A program made the position numbers and the translations under genes. Below the pieces are notes generated by a model. The model saw only the letters and a list, made by a program, of their open reading frames with translations. It did not search any database and was not told the origin of the DNA. A DNA stretch of 64,000 nt. Origin: Brachionus rotundiformis (Eukaryota > Rotifera > Eurotatoria > Ploima > Brachionidae). Where the stretch lies: NCBI GenBank assembly GCA_016802295.1, contig JAESIW010000020.1:2308120-2372119 (forward strand), given 5' to 3'. This document shows positions 35,782 through 47,969 of this stretch, piece by piece (position 1 is the first letter of the stretch; each line of letters begins with the position of its first letter).

Positions 35782-37537
35782 TTCATTTTATTGATTTAAT
35801 CTAGAAAATTGCAATTTAAAAAAAATAAATAAATTTCCTGATAATCAGTCCATTAATTATTTCTTTTGTTATCGTAATTTAAATATAAACCAATTTAAAA
35901 ATAATAATAATTAAAAAGCTTAAATAGATGTGAATTTAAAGTTTAAAAGCTTTTTCAACGATTTCCATGAAGCTTGAATTTTATTATTTTGAAAAGAAAA
36001 AAAATAATATTTACATTAGCTGCCTTAAATAAAGAATTTATTTCAAAGCATTAACATTCATTAAGATTCCAAATCTCAAGTTTAATTTTTTAAATAACAC
36101 AAAATTACCTGCTTTTAAAAAAACAATAGTAAAGTATTTTGCATGTATTATTTTATCCGATAAATTCATTTAACTCTACATGAGACTTGTTTCATATCTT
36201 GGAAAAATTTCTCATTTAAAAATATGGTAAGAAATTTTATTTTAATTATACGTCAAATTTATAGGGATGCGTGAAATTAATGTCAAACAATCATTTGCTA
36301 AATATTAGATTAAACAAATAATCTTTTTTTGCTTTTTTGTCATATAATACCAACTATTTTCAATTAATGGAATTTTTTTATTAATTTAATTAAAAATGCC
36401 TTGATGATCTTGCATATTTTCCCAATTTCGAATGTTTTTAATTTTTTGATAGCCTTAATATTCATTATTTTACTATACATAAAAAACTACAACTAAAATT
36501 AGCACTTAGTCATTTAGGCTATTCAAGTCTTTATAAATTCAGTCAAACTATTTCTATATTAATTTGAGCCTTGAAACTATTGACTGTCCTTGCTGATATT
36601 GCCTCTTTTGATATTAAACAAAAACAATACTGATATGGAGGATAAAAAGTAAAAATTACTGAAATAATTTAATAAAACTTGGTAAAATTACTCGTAAAAA
36701 TTTGAAAAATTAACTGAATATGAAAAGATAAGAATTAAAATAGAGTTTTTTATATAGGTTTATTTCAACTGGAATTTATTTATTTAAATAAACACCAAAG
36801 AAAAATAAAACAAGACGCCCACATAATTTTTTAGATACTACACTAAGCAAATGGTATTTTTTAGACTGTATTTAAAAAGTTTAAAATTTTAAAACAATAT
36901 GTATACATTTGGTGATAATAATTCTTTTTATTCTATTTCTGTTAAAAAGACATGGCATGTTTTAATAAATCTAAAACAAATTTTAAACCAGTCTAATCTT
37001 GTTTTAAATTTGACTCTTGAAATTTTCTCTTAAGAATGATAATTATATAGTTAAAAGTTGAAAAAAATCGTTAACAGTGACATATTTCTTGAAAAATTAA
37101 AACATTTGCAGAACATCCCTTTTCTGATCAATTAACTTTATTACCATTATATGTGTTAAATTAATGATTTAAAATTTTTTAAAATACTTTATTTTCAAAC
37201 ATGTCTAAAAATAGTATTTTTGGGAGAATATTAATAAGCGAAGACTTAACTTAATTTAATAATTAATGCCTTGGTGTCCAGAAAAAAAAATGACATAAAG
37301 TTCAATAGAAAACAACCAAGCTGGTAGGAATTAATATCTGTAAACTTAAATTTCTTAGACTTAATAATTAATTGTTGATATTGCTTTTTATTAACAATTT
37401 TACAGATTTAGAATTTTTTAAATTATTTTGTTTTCAAATTGAAATTTAAATCAAAAGACTAATTTAAAACGATACTAATTTTGCTTCTTATACTTAAACT
37501 TACAAATTTCAAATTTTTTAATAATTTATTTTTCAAA
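35782..37537. other. intergenic region between divergent genes
   Basis: AT-rich and without reading frames. It separates the unknown - strand gene from MED17 on the + strand, so it must contain promoters for both. I see no repeat or RNA gene. Confidence 0.6.
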
Positions 37538-40500
37538 ATGAGTGATAGTGTTTTAAAAAATGAATTCGATTCAAATGACCAAGAAATATCAGAAACCTAC
37601 CAGCCAATTTCTGAGTATTCAGTAAATGTAAACATCGAGCCTAACCACGAAACAGAAATTTTTGAAGTTAGATTTGATGAAAGTACCAGAGAAGTAACCG
37701 AAGTCTATAAAGAGTAAAAAATCAAAATCCTATTAGAGTTTCATTAAATTTAATTTAAATTAACCTAAGACCAGCATCTTACTCAGATAAATTAGCTGAG
37801 CTAATAAGTAAAATTGATTTCGGTGAATTGATTCAAGAAAAAGCAGTCGACTCTTCACCTCATTCCTCGCAAAATGCAAACCAAACCGAAGATGTTATGA
37901 CCGCTCGCAAGCTTTTTCAGAATATCTATGAACGCATCAAATTATCTCTGGATGAGATATGTGTTCTTTTAGATTTGTTGAGATTAGTTAAAAATAATAA
38001 GCTAATGACCATTGAGGAAGGTCGTGAGCACCTCGCTGAAGAGTTTAAACAGAGTGATGTAACTGAAAAAACAATCAGTGTACTTTTAAAAAGAAAAGTA
38101 GTTTATTTAAAATTTAAATTTTAAATGAGTCTAATTATTCATTAAAAAGAATATCGAAAAAGCAAAGACTTTTCTTAAAAAATCATTGGAAAAAATAAGC
38201 AATGACCAAGAATTTGGTAATATAAAATTTCACTCCGAATTATATCGGGCAAGACAGCTTTGGAAAATAAGAAAAATAGGAACAAAATTTAGCTGTGATC
38301 TTAGTTATCGGTCAGGTAAAGAGATTTTGTGAAAAAGGCCTTTAATTGAATATCTGATTTAAGTCGGATGCATCAATGCCATCAAAGTAAATATCGAGCT
38401 AAACAAGAATGATGTTCCTTTGAACCCATTAGAAACAAATCCGGCTAAAGCTATCTATTTGAGTGCCATTATACCCGAAGAATTCAAAGACTATGCTTAT
38501 ATACAAATTAAAATAGTTAAAAGTAATTATAGTTTTTTATTTCATATATGTAGTTAATTTTTTTTAATAATTAAGCCACTAACAAAGGAAAAAAAGATGA
38601 TTTATTTTCTAGTAAATTTTCATTGTTCACCTATAATTCCTCGAATCCGTCGGGATGTCAAGAAATGCTTGAAAGAGAACAAAATTCTCTATATTGCCGT
38701 GAAATTTACGAAAATATTCTCAGAGAGATATTCGATCCGAATAACCAAAATCAAATTAAACCGATTATGATAGGTAATTCAATACAAATAATGGTAAATA
38801 TGGAACATGATTTAATCATTAATTTGGTGCATACTCGAGAAATTACCAACAATCAACAATGTCCAAAAAATTATGTAATTTAAATTTTTTATCTAATTGA
38901 AAAGCTAACAACTTTATTTCAAAAACTATACATTGTTTATAAGACACTATAAAATTTTTTTTTTATCAGTCTTTATATCAGGGTTATGTTTTTTTAATTA
39001 GAGACTTATAAGATTTAATAACCTAGTTTTTTTGATAATATTTTGAAAAAATATCAAAAAATATATTCTGATCAACTGATAGTGATAGTTTAAAAATTTT
39101 TTTGTTTAGCAATTTTTTATTAATCTATTTGATTAAATAATTTGAGGGATAACTTCAGGCCAAATAGAATAGATCAGGTCCTTAAAGACAAAATTGATTA
39201 TTGAATATGTTGGTATTTGTAATCAAGTGTATTTCAGCTTCCGGCTGTTCGATTTGTGAAAAATTTTAAAAAGTTAAAAAGTTGAGCAAAAAGAATAAAA
39301 TTAAAATTTGATAAAAAAAGTTCATTTAACTTTTTTAGCAATGTTTAATAGAAAGTTTTAATTTCATGATCAAATTTTGATGATCATGCTCAGAAATTAT
39401 TATTTAAAAAAAGTTTTTTAACCATACATTGATTTTAAGAGAATTTTATTTTGAGTAAACTATGATTATCATTCTAAAACATTATGAATAATTATCCATA
39501 ATTAGATGAGCTTTGCAGATATTAAAAATAATTTTTGACCATTAAAAATATGCTTCTGCAATTAATTTCATAGTTAAAATAAGCTATTTTTATTATTAAT
39601 TTTTAAGGTTATATTCTTATATTCTTATTTCATTTAAAAATTTACCTAGACCATGAAATTTTTTAAAAATATTTAAAAAATATTATTATTAAATTTTTTT
39701 AAATTAATTTCTAATTAACAAATATCTTAAATATTTTAAATTTTCGATGAATTAAATTAATGGTAAAAATCATTTTTTAGAATTATGACAATGCTATATT
39801 AGAATATTATTTGCATTGTTTACTCAAGAAATCTTTTGATCAAAATTTTTTTCACTATGACCAAAGACCAATTACATCGACTCTAGCATTCAATTCAAAT
39901 GTTAAAATAGCTGGTATGGCTTATGCCAACCTGAATTTAGACGAAGAAGAGTCAGTAATCAGTATACCTAATAATATAATTCACTTGTTGAACAAAAATA
40001 AAAAGATAAATCTTCTTCAGTCGATTAAAGAAAAAGCAGAACATTTAATTTTAAGGAAAAAGTAAAAGATAACTTATTGCTAAATTTAGAGTTTTTAATT
40101 ATTAATTTTTATTTATAAATTTAGAGTTTTAAAAATTTTAAATACAATATCAAAAAAAGTTGGTCCAATTCATTTGATAGTTGGGCAATCAGCGTGGAAC
40201 AGTGCCACTTCATCAGATCTAACAGTCACAATCTCGTCTTATTATTTTACCTCATTGGCAAAGTAAATCTATAGAAATTTTCCAAAATCATATAAATTAT
40301 ATTTTTAATTTTTAGATCAGTTTTCTATATAAGAATAAATAAATCAAACATATTTGTTCTAAACCGGTCTGATAATATTTCGATCTCTTTCACAGATTCA
40401 CTGGCGGATATGAAAACTTATTTTATAAATCAAGTAAAATAAATTAACAAAATCAAAGAATTTTAAGTTTTTAAAATTATTACTTTTTAATTTTGCTTTT

Positions 40501-40959
40501 TTATTTTAGTGCTGTTATCATCAAATAAATTTGTTGATTACCTTATGTCAGCAATATGGATGGATAGTTTTAGGAAGTTCGTTTACCAACGAGGAAAATA
40601 AAAAGACTATGTCTGGTGCTGCTTTAGTTTACAACAATTTATACTCCAAGTAAATCTTAAATAATGAAAAGAATTTTTAAATTGTTTTTTATTTTTCTAG
40701 AAAAATAGCTATCAAAGTTGAGGAAGTAAATAGAATTGAAGTATTTATAAATCAATATAATGCATCTGATTCTTCTACAGTAATTAATCAAAATCAAAAT
40801 GTACAAAATCTTTTTCAAAACATAAATATCGACTGGATACTTTCGAAAGATACATTTACACAAGTTAGTTTAGAACAGTATCCAGATTTTTCTGATGTGC
40901 AGCGATTTGAGCTCCTATTAGCTCATTATTCAACATCAAATTTTGTTAAACAGCTTTAA
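37538..40959 (+). CDS. MED17: Mediator complex subunit 17
   Basis: Ten exons join in phase: 37538-37713, 37770-38097, 38150-38315, 38364-38522, 38576-38874, 39781-40061, 40125-40262, 40316-40433, 40510-40649 and 40701-40959, giving 687 residues (human 651). MED17 is the architectural core of the Mediator head module, which links transcription factors to RNA polymerase II in the nucleus. Family landmarks in order are SVNVNIEPNHETEIFEVRFD, KLAELISKIDFGELI, EICVLLDLLRLVKNNKLMT, ARQLWKIRKIGTKFSCDLSYRS, CQEMLEREQNSLYCREIYENI, QCPKNY and the C-terminal QQYGWIVLGSSF segment. The chosen ATG precedes MSDSVLKNEF; an upstream in-frame extension looks like untranslated DNA. Introns are about 50-75 bp except the fifth (906 bp), which carries a dispersed repeat. 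Confidence 0.93.
38875..39780. other. unusually long intron 5 of MED17
   Basis: At 906 bp this is more than ten times longer than the other MED17 introns. It includes a copy of a dispersed repeat at about 38893-39060 whose partner lies at 42152-42330. No reading frame of note is seen. Confidence 0.75.
38893..39060. repeat. dispersed repeat, copy A (inside MED17 intron)
   Basis: This shares an ordered string of matches with 42152-42330: CATTGTTTAT, a poly-T then CAGTCT, ATCAGGGYTATGTTTT, TTTAATTARAGACTT, AACCTAGT and GATAATATT/GAGAATATT. The two are diverged by perhaps a quarter, judged by eye. This suggests an old non-autonomous mobile element inserted in the intron. Confidence 0.7.
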
Positions 40960-42581
40960 AATTTCGAAATTTTCAAACTTATTTAAAATTTAAATATAAA
41001 TTATTTCGTTAATTAATTATAGATTTTAGATCAAAAAAACTAATGGACCATAATCATAAAGCTAAATTTTCTAATTTTCTTTTTATTGTGTTAAATTTAC
41101 TCATTAGGCTTTTTTAAATTAATTTAAGGTTAAATTTATTTGAAATTATTCCTTTACTATCTTGAAGATAAAACCCTTAATTCGATTTAATTAAGAATAT
41201 TGAGAAACCAAAATCAATGCAATTAGCTTTTTTATTTATATCGTATCCAGTTATTTGTCTCAGAACTTCGGTCTTAGCTTTTATGTGGCTCCCAGGAGAT
41301 GATTATTTGCCAATATTATCCGTGAAGACCATGTCCCTAAATCTAGCATATGGCCAAAAAGTATTCCCGAGATCTATTTTGGTAGAATTGATCTTTGGTC
41401 TTAAAACATAAATAATTAATTTCAATATTAAAAGAGATCTTCAAACAAAATTATAAGATTCAAAATATTTATGGTTAAATAAAAAAAATCATCCTATCTC
41501 TTGAAATCGGCTATCTAATTAATTAAAAGATCCATCCTATAAAGCTCTTTATTAAGTTGAAATTTTTCTACCATTTATTCTACATAAAATCAATAAAATC
41601 ATTTTTTCTACATTAAATTAATAGTTTCTTTTAATTTTCCCTAAGTAAATACAATATAAAAATACAGTATTTAAATCTAAATAAGACTTTTTTAACTTAA
41701 AGCAATTTTTGCTTTTACTTCCAGGGACTAAATAAAAAAACAATAAAAATTTAAATTCAATTTTATTAACTATTTATCAAAAAAACTTTTGAATTTTTTT
41801 TAATGAAAGAGCTTTGTCTCGATTCATATTTCCAAAGCAATGTCTTCATTTAATTTTAGTGTTAACAATTTGGAAACAAATACAACTTTATTAGAATTAT
41901 ATCTTTTAATTCATATGATATTTATAATAAAATATACACTAATATAATCATGAGAAAATAAAATCTATATAAATAAAAGATTTTAGTGTAAACCGACTTT
42001 AATATTGGAAAAACGTGATAAATTTGGGAATATTGCTAAAATTGAAATTTTATCTTTTTCTTAGACTAAAAACTAACAATTAGATAAGCTAATAACCAAT
42101 TTATACTCTTAAAAATAATGATAATAATAATTAACTAATAATTTAAATTACTTTAATTGTTAAAAAACACAACCCTTTGTCAATTATATTATCAAAATTA
42201 TCCATTGTTTATTCAACACTCTAAAATGTTTTTTTTTCAGTCTCTTATAAAATCAGGGCTATGTTTTATTTTTAATTAAAGACTTTAAAAACCTAGTGCT
42301 TTTTGAGAATATTATGGAAAAAATTAAAAACTATACGCAAATCAACACATAGGATTGAAAAATTATGTCATTAATGATAAGCTTAAACTAAACTTTAAAC
42401 TACCGTATTTCATCAAATATAAGAAAATTCGGTCATCAAAGGATTTCTTCTATTCTAAAATTTTTCATTACAAAAAAAGCGACTCATTTAAAATAAAAAT
42501 TACACTTTTTTCCTCTATTAGAGACAAGAAAAATTCAGGCTTAATATCATATAGTTGATGAATAATTGATGAACATGATTC
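40960..42581. other. intergenic region downstream of MED17
   Basis: AT-rich, with no supported gene. A 64-codon frame at 41217-41411 shows no family features. The interval holds the second copy of the dispersed repeat and an ACCGTATTT-type motif at about 42402, both listed separately. Confidence 0.6.
42152..42330. repeat. dispersed repeat, copy B
   Basis: Diverged partner of the repeat in the MED17 intron (38893-39060), in the same orientation, matching over the CATTGTTTAT...ATCAGGGCTATG...AACCTAGT blocks. It lies 250 bp upstream of a LINE fragment. Confidence 0.7.
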
Positions 42582-43128
42582 ATGTCGAAAGCTTACGTTG
42601 AAAGAAGAGAAGCTCTCGGTTGGACCACACTAGAAGCCCGGCGTAGTCGAGGTGACTTCATTCAGCTCCATAAGATTCAGCACAGTTACGACCACGTATG
42701 CTTTGTCAATGGTGATCAAAGGCTGGCGTCTGATGGCCTTGAATGTCCAGCAGGGAATACCAGAACTTGTCATCTAGCCATTGAGCGCCAGTTGGTTCGC
42801 AACTGCGAGGCACTCACAAACTTTTTCACGAACAGAACCGCAGGTTCCTGGAATGCCCTCGATGCAGCGACCAGAAGCGCAACTAATACCAACATATTTA
42901 AAAATAGAATTGATAATCCACTAAAATTCTACTAGATACGACAAAATCCACCAAAATCACCTAACACACACTATAAACTAGAAAAATTTAAAACTAAAAA
43001 CCATTATTATGAATTTTTAACTAAGAATCTGAAAAAAAAGGTCGTAGGCTGTTATAGCGGGACGTTTACTGGCGTCTCCGCTTGGAGAACCTCTCTCCCA
43101 CAGCATTTTTAACTACTACTACTACTAT
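42582..43128 (+). mobile_element. 3' fragment of a LINE retrotransposon with (CTA)n tail
   Basis: A 117-codon frame (42582-42935) encodes GWTTLEARRSRGDFIQLHKI and FFTNRTAGSWNALDAATRSA and then ends after an FKNRID segment. This is the typical C-terminal end of LINE reverse transcriptases of the CR1/RTE/Jockey groups. The 190 bases after the stop are clearly richer in G+C than the flanks and end in a CTA microsatellite (about 43112-43128), as such elements often do. There is no polymerase core or endonuclease upstream, so this is a 5'-truncated, non-mobile copy. The intact frame in this stretch suggests it is not very old. Confidence 0.8.
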
Positions 43129-45912
43129 GAATTTTTTTCAAACAAGACATATTTAAAAAAATAAATAATTCAAGGAAATCAAATTTTGTTTATAATAGAT
43201 ACCGAATTAATACCGTATTTCCTTGAATATAAGATACACAATTAGAAGAAACTTGCTTCAAAAAAATTTATGCTATTAGTAAGCACATTTTCAAACGCTG
43301 CTACCGTAAGCCCACTTTGGTGAACTAATCAATCAAATGTTAAAGTTGAAATTAGAATTGAGCTTAAACTAAAAGTAAACTTAATACTTTATGCACAATG
43401 AGCATCCCTAAACCCGCACTTTTTATCTAAAAATTTAATTTCTAATTACGCACCATAACTCAAAAACTTGAATATTTAAGCATTATGAATTTTTTTTCTT
43501 TCCACTTTTTTATTCGGGATCATGTTAGTATTTTCGTTTTTTAATCCGGCATTATTGCAGGTTTTTTAGTTTTAACAACGCGTTTAAACATGAAAAACCG
43601 CATTTTTCTGCACGGATCATAAGTGCTGCGGTGGTCTGGACCTGTACTTAGATTATTAAGTAAAAGAATCACGCATGTAAAACAGAAATCCTTAGTGGAT
43701 TGGAAGCAGTAACCTGGAGTTTAACAATGGGGATGAAATGACCAAGGCAAGTGTTAAGGCAAAGGGTCGAGTTTATGACCAGAAGCGAGCAAAGAAAAAT
43801 CAAGGAATGATTGCATATTCATTCAGACAAGTTTACTTAAATGGTATTATCTCTTATGTACTCAATATTTATTTTATCGTTCTTTTATCCATCAAGTTGT
43901 CCATGAAGCAGAAATGAATCACAAATACCTGGTTTTTATCTTTAACTATTATATTTAGTGAATTTATTAATTATTTTTCAAATTTTTTATTTTAAAAAAA
44001 ATTTTTGAAAAAGAAAAATTTTCAAAAAATTTCTTACTATGTGTATGTGTTTCGACCAAATGGCCTTCTTTAGGTTTATAGACTGAAACAAAGAAAACAT
44101 CTATAAGATAAAAAGTTATATATTTTAAATAAAATAATAATTTTATTTATATTATATATTGTTGTTAAAGAAAAAAAATAATTTGAATAAATTTATTAAA
44201 ACAAAAAATAGTTTTTGAAATTAATGCAAAATTAATGTCGAATTTTATAATTAAAGTTTAATGCTCTGAAAATATAATTTTTTAAATTCAAATTAAACAA
44301 AAATTATACAGATAAAAAATCTTTGTTATAAAAAGCTTAATTTTTATAGATTCAACATGATTTATTTTATTAAAAAGGAATCGATACTTGTGAACATGAA
44401 GCAAATTTTCTGATATCTTTCTAAAATTTTCTAATTGTTCATAAATTGTATATAAATGATCCAATATTATTATTTTACCATTTCTAACAGATTCATCTAT
44501 TAAAAAAATAACATTTTACATTTAATAATATAGACAATTCCAATCTTCAAACTAGAGTCCAATTTTATCTTTTGAAAAGAGTCTTTAACAATAAAATTTC
44601 TGAATTTTTTTTGTCAAATCTTTGAAAAATTTCAATTTTGTATCATGTAGGATATTCTATTTTAGCTACACTGCAACATTTTTCTTTATACTTTTTTAAA
44701 ATAATTATCTTGTTTAATTAATTAAATTATCAGATCTCTTGAATGGGCTGAACAATTCATATATCTGTTCTCTAATAAAATATTGTATTTAATCTATTGA
44801 AATTAAATAGTTATAAATATAATTTTTACTTTTATTGTAACCATTTCATATGATAACAAAAATTATTTATTATACTAATTTAAATAATTTTTCTACCTTA
44901 AATGGGTCACATACACGAATAGTATTTCATGATTATTGTTCTCTTATTAGATAATTTATTAATAGTAATAGTTTATATTCTACGATCAATTTAGTTTAAC
45001 TGAATTGATCGACATTATCTATTCCGAATAAAAAACAGGCTGTTTTTGATCTGGTTGATAGCCCATTCCATTTCTTTACTATTCTGTTTGATAGAAAGTT
45101 TCGCCTTGGTTCACATTTTATTAGCTGCTTATAACTCGCCTAACTCCTCCACTTGGACCTTCATTTGCCCAAACACTGAACTTATAAATATAAATAAGAA
45201 TTTTTTTATTAAAAAATATTATCATCTAAGAAGTTATTTTTATTAATTGATGATAGAACGGTTTTGATAGATACTTGCAATTAAAATAATATTTGATGAA
45301 AATTAATTCTAAGTAGCTTTAATTTGGTTTATTATATCTTGGTTTGTTTGTTTTTAGTCGAGATTGCTTTAAGATAGATATATTATGTAAATGCTAGATA
45401 AAAAAAAGATACGAAGCTTGATTTGATAATTCTAATCATATGAAAAATAACTCATGAAATTAAGAAATCGTGATAATTTGCATATTTTGTATTCTAATAA
45501 TCAACTTAAATGACACTTAATTCAGCCATTTAACAAGCTTTCTCAATGTATTTATTTACAAATCGTGATTAAATAAAAGTCGATTTAATTAACTCTAATT
45601 TAATAAAATGATGATGACTTGAAATGCTTCTCATATAAATTCATATATTTATAGATAATTTAACCAATTATAAATTTTGATTAAGTGCTAAATTTTCTAT
45701 TGGCTTGGCTAAGACAAATTTTGCTTCATTAGTTGCTTATTTTCGAACCATTAATTTACAATCAATCGAGTTTATTTTTACTCTAATTTGTTATTTTAAC
45801 CAATTAAAAAATTCGTCCCTAATTTTGTTTTAAATCTAATTTAATTCATTTTAAGTGTCTTTATATGAAAATAAATTAACAAAAATCATTTTACCACTTA
45901 TTAAAAAAGAAC
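43129..45912. other. intergenic region upstream of the Mnx homeobox gene
   Basis: No gene supported. A second ACCGTATTT-type motif is at about 43202-43225, and a segment of higher G+C (about 43545-43800) has unlike composition but only broken frames. The last 2 kb are AT-rich, have no long frames and would contain the promoter of the homeobox gene. Confidence 0.55.
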
Positions 45913-47528
45913 ATGTCTCTTTCTCCATCAAATTCTTCCGACTATGCTAAAAAGTCTTCATTCTCAATTGACTCGATTCTGTCAAACTCCAGTGGTCAAG
46001 ACACGTCCAAGAGCTCATTGACCGTAGACTTGATCACCTCGTTCTACAAGTCAGCCATTCACTCCAAATCTTTGCTGTCTTCATCTTTGTCCAAGCCTGA
46101 CATGGACAAAAGCGACATTTCTAAAAAATTACTGGACTTTTACTCGCTAATGACCCTGAATGGTCAAAAAATTTTCCCATCTGGTGACATCTCCCCCACT
46201 GGCTCCATCTCACAAGGTATGTTTATCTATTCAGCTAACTTTTTTACAAATATTTTTTCTGGAAAGTTAAGTTTTTAAAGGAAAGTAGTATTTGTTTTAC
46301 TTTTCAAATGGTCAAGTACTTATCAATGTTTATATCATTATTTTTATATTCGGGTATGTTTTAGGGAAGCGTGGTTCTTCCGAATAACTTTCGGATAAAC
46401 CGGATTATTGTACAAGATCGAGCTATTTAAGAAAGCTTTTAATTTACAGGTTTATTAAAATGTTATAAAAAAATAAAATAAAAATTTGAACATCGGATAC
46501 TTCTATCATTGTCTATATAACATAAAAGAAATATATTTTATGGTAAATTATTTTTTTAATTTCGATCAAAATTTTTTATTTCCTTAATTGGAAAAAATTC
46601 AAAATTTAATTTATCAAATGAGACTTAATCTTTATAATGAGATAAGTAATTATATTTAGAGGCTAATATTAGAATATTTATTTTAAAAAAATTAAATAAT
46701 TTTCAATTAGATAAAAAGATAAAATAGATAGTATAAATTTTAAAAAAGATAATATACTAAATTAATGCTTTCAATTGATGATTGAGTGTAATAAAATAGG
46801 AAATATTGGTTTTAGTGTACTTAGACAAAAATAGCTTTTAGGATTAGTTCAAATGAGAATCGCTTGATTTAATTAATAAAATTTTTTGATTAAGCAAACT
46901 GTTTTTATTTAAAGTAAATATCTCAAAACAATATTAATTTGCTCAATTGATTTTCATTTTATCTTTTTGTTGTTCTAAGTTAATTTCTAAGCTAAATATT
47001 TGTCAAATTCTTGTTTTTTCTCCAAATCGTCAAACTTCTGCTAAAGTTTCTATTGTCTTTATATTTGTCAATTTTGGAATTTTTATTACTTGTACGCCAA
47101 CTAACATTCTTTTGATCTTAATAATATAAATACTCAAATAGTGAATTGATATATGATCTATTTAAGGTTGTCACGCAAATATTCAATCGACAAAATCAAG
47201 GCGGCCCAGGACCGCTTTTACATCGCAACAGTTACTCGAGCTAGAAAAACAATTCAAAGATAACAAATATTTGTCCAGACCTAAGCGATTTGAAGTTGCG
47301 ACCGCGCTAAGTTTGACTGAAACCCAAGTCAAAATCTGGTTTCAAAACAGGCGCATGAAATGGAAACGCAGTCGTAAACAAGTACACAATTTTGTGACCA
47401 GATCTTCATCGTTTTCTTCGTCCAATGTCGAAAATGATGCAGACAAAAATGTGGACAATGAAAGCGACTACCAGGATAGTGATTCGGAAGATTTGAATGA
47501 AATTTCAATCAGTGACAAAGATGATTAA
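45913..47528 (+). CDS. MNX1: Mnx/HB9-type homeodomain transcription factor
   Basis: Two exons join in phase, 45913-46216 and 47167-47528, giving 221 residues. The homeodomain (about residues 113-172) begins RRPRTAFTSQQLLELEKQFK. Its third helix TETQVKIWFQNRRMKWKRSR and the stretch NKYLSRPKRFEVATALSLTE are nearly the same as vertebrate MNX1 (HB9) and fly exex. Residues 17-24 read FSIDSILS, an eh1-type Groucho-binding motif that matches the conserved N-terminal motif of Mnx proteins. The protein ends in an acidic Ser/Asp/Glu tail. Mnx proteins are nuclear repressors that specify motor neurons and endodermal cells; that role is inferred. The donor CAAG|GTATGT is near-consensus, and the 950-bp intron is long for this locus. 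It is shorter than vertebrate MNX1 (about 400), lacking the alanine-rich regions. Confidence 0.93.
46217..47166. other. intron of the Mnx gene
   Basis: This 950-bp intron is AT-rich. A short segment at about 46365-46430 is richer in G+C and contains CCGAATAACTTTCGGATAAACCGG, part of which resembles the end of a pogo/Tigger-type DNA transposon. No coding content is seen. Confidence 0.6.
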
Positions 47529-47607
47529 GTTTTTTTTTAATATTTTTAAATGTAAATTGTTTGTATCTCTATTTGTTTTAAAACTAGATTACTCAAATCT
47601 GATTTTA

Positions 47608-47613
47608 AATAAA
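47608..47613 (+). terminator. candidate poly(A) signal of the Mnx gene
   Basis: AATAAA hexamer about 80 bases after the stop codon. Plausible by position only. Confidence 0.4.
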
Positions 47614-47923
47614 TATTTAACATTTTCTTTTCAAATTATTTAATTTAAATGTTAACTCATTTTGTCAACTTATATTAGAGAAAAATAAAAATAGTTTTTT
47701 TTAACATTTTTGCCGAGATTTTATTCATTATTGTGTTTATAATATTTTCTAAGATGAAAGTTTACTAAGATAATAAAATAATAAAAAGAATCTATGGCTA
47801 TAAGAAATTGTGAGACAATGGGCAAAGGTTCGGTCTAGAGCGGATAGATATTCGTTTATATGCAGGCCAAGATTTTGATAAACTATTGTCATCAATATGA
47901 GCAATGAGCAAGTGGGCCTTTCC

Positions 47924-47969
47924 ATTAATCGCCGGACTAAATTAACACTAGAAAGTCCGGCTGATTAAT
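47924..47969. repeat. stem-loop with 14-bp arms
   Basis: ATTAATCGCCGGAC (47924-47937) is the reverse complement of GTCCGGCTGATTAAT (47955-47969) apart from one bulged T, with a 17-base loop. The GC-rich stem stands out against the AT-rich background, and the surrounding 150 bases are also richer in G+C. Confidence 0.8.

Noticed and set aside
41217..41411. 64-codon frame after MED17
   Set aside because: No family resemblance, and its length is within chance expectation here.
42355..42558. 67-codon frame before the LINE fragment
   Set aside because: It overlaps the repeated ACCGTATTT motif and has no protein signature; it is more likely repeat DNA.
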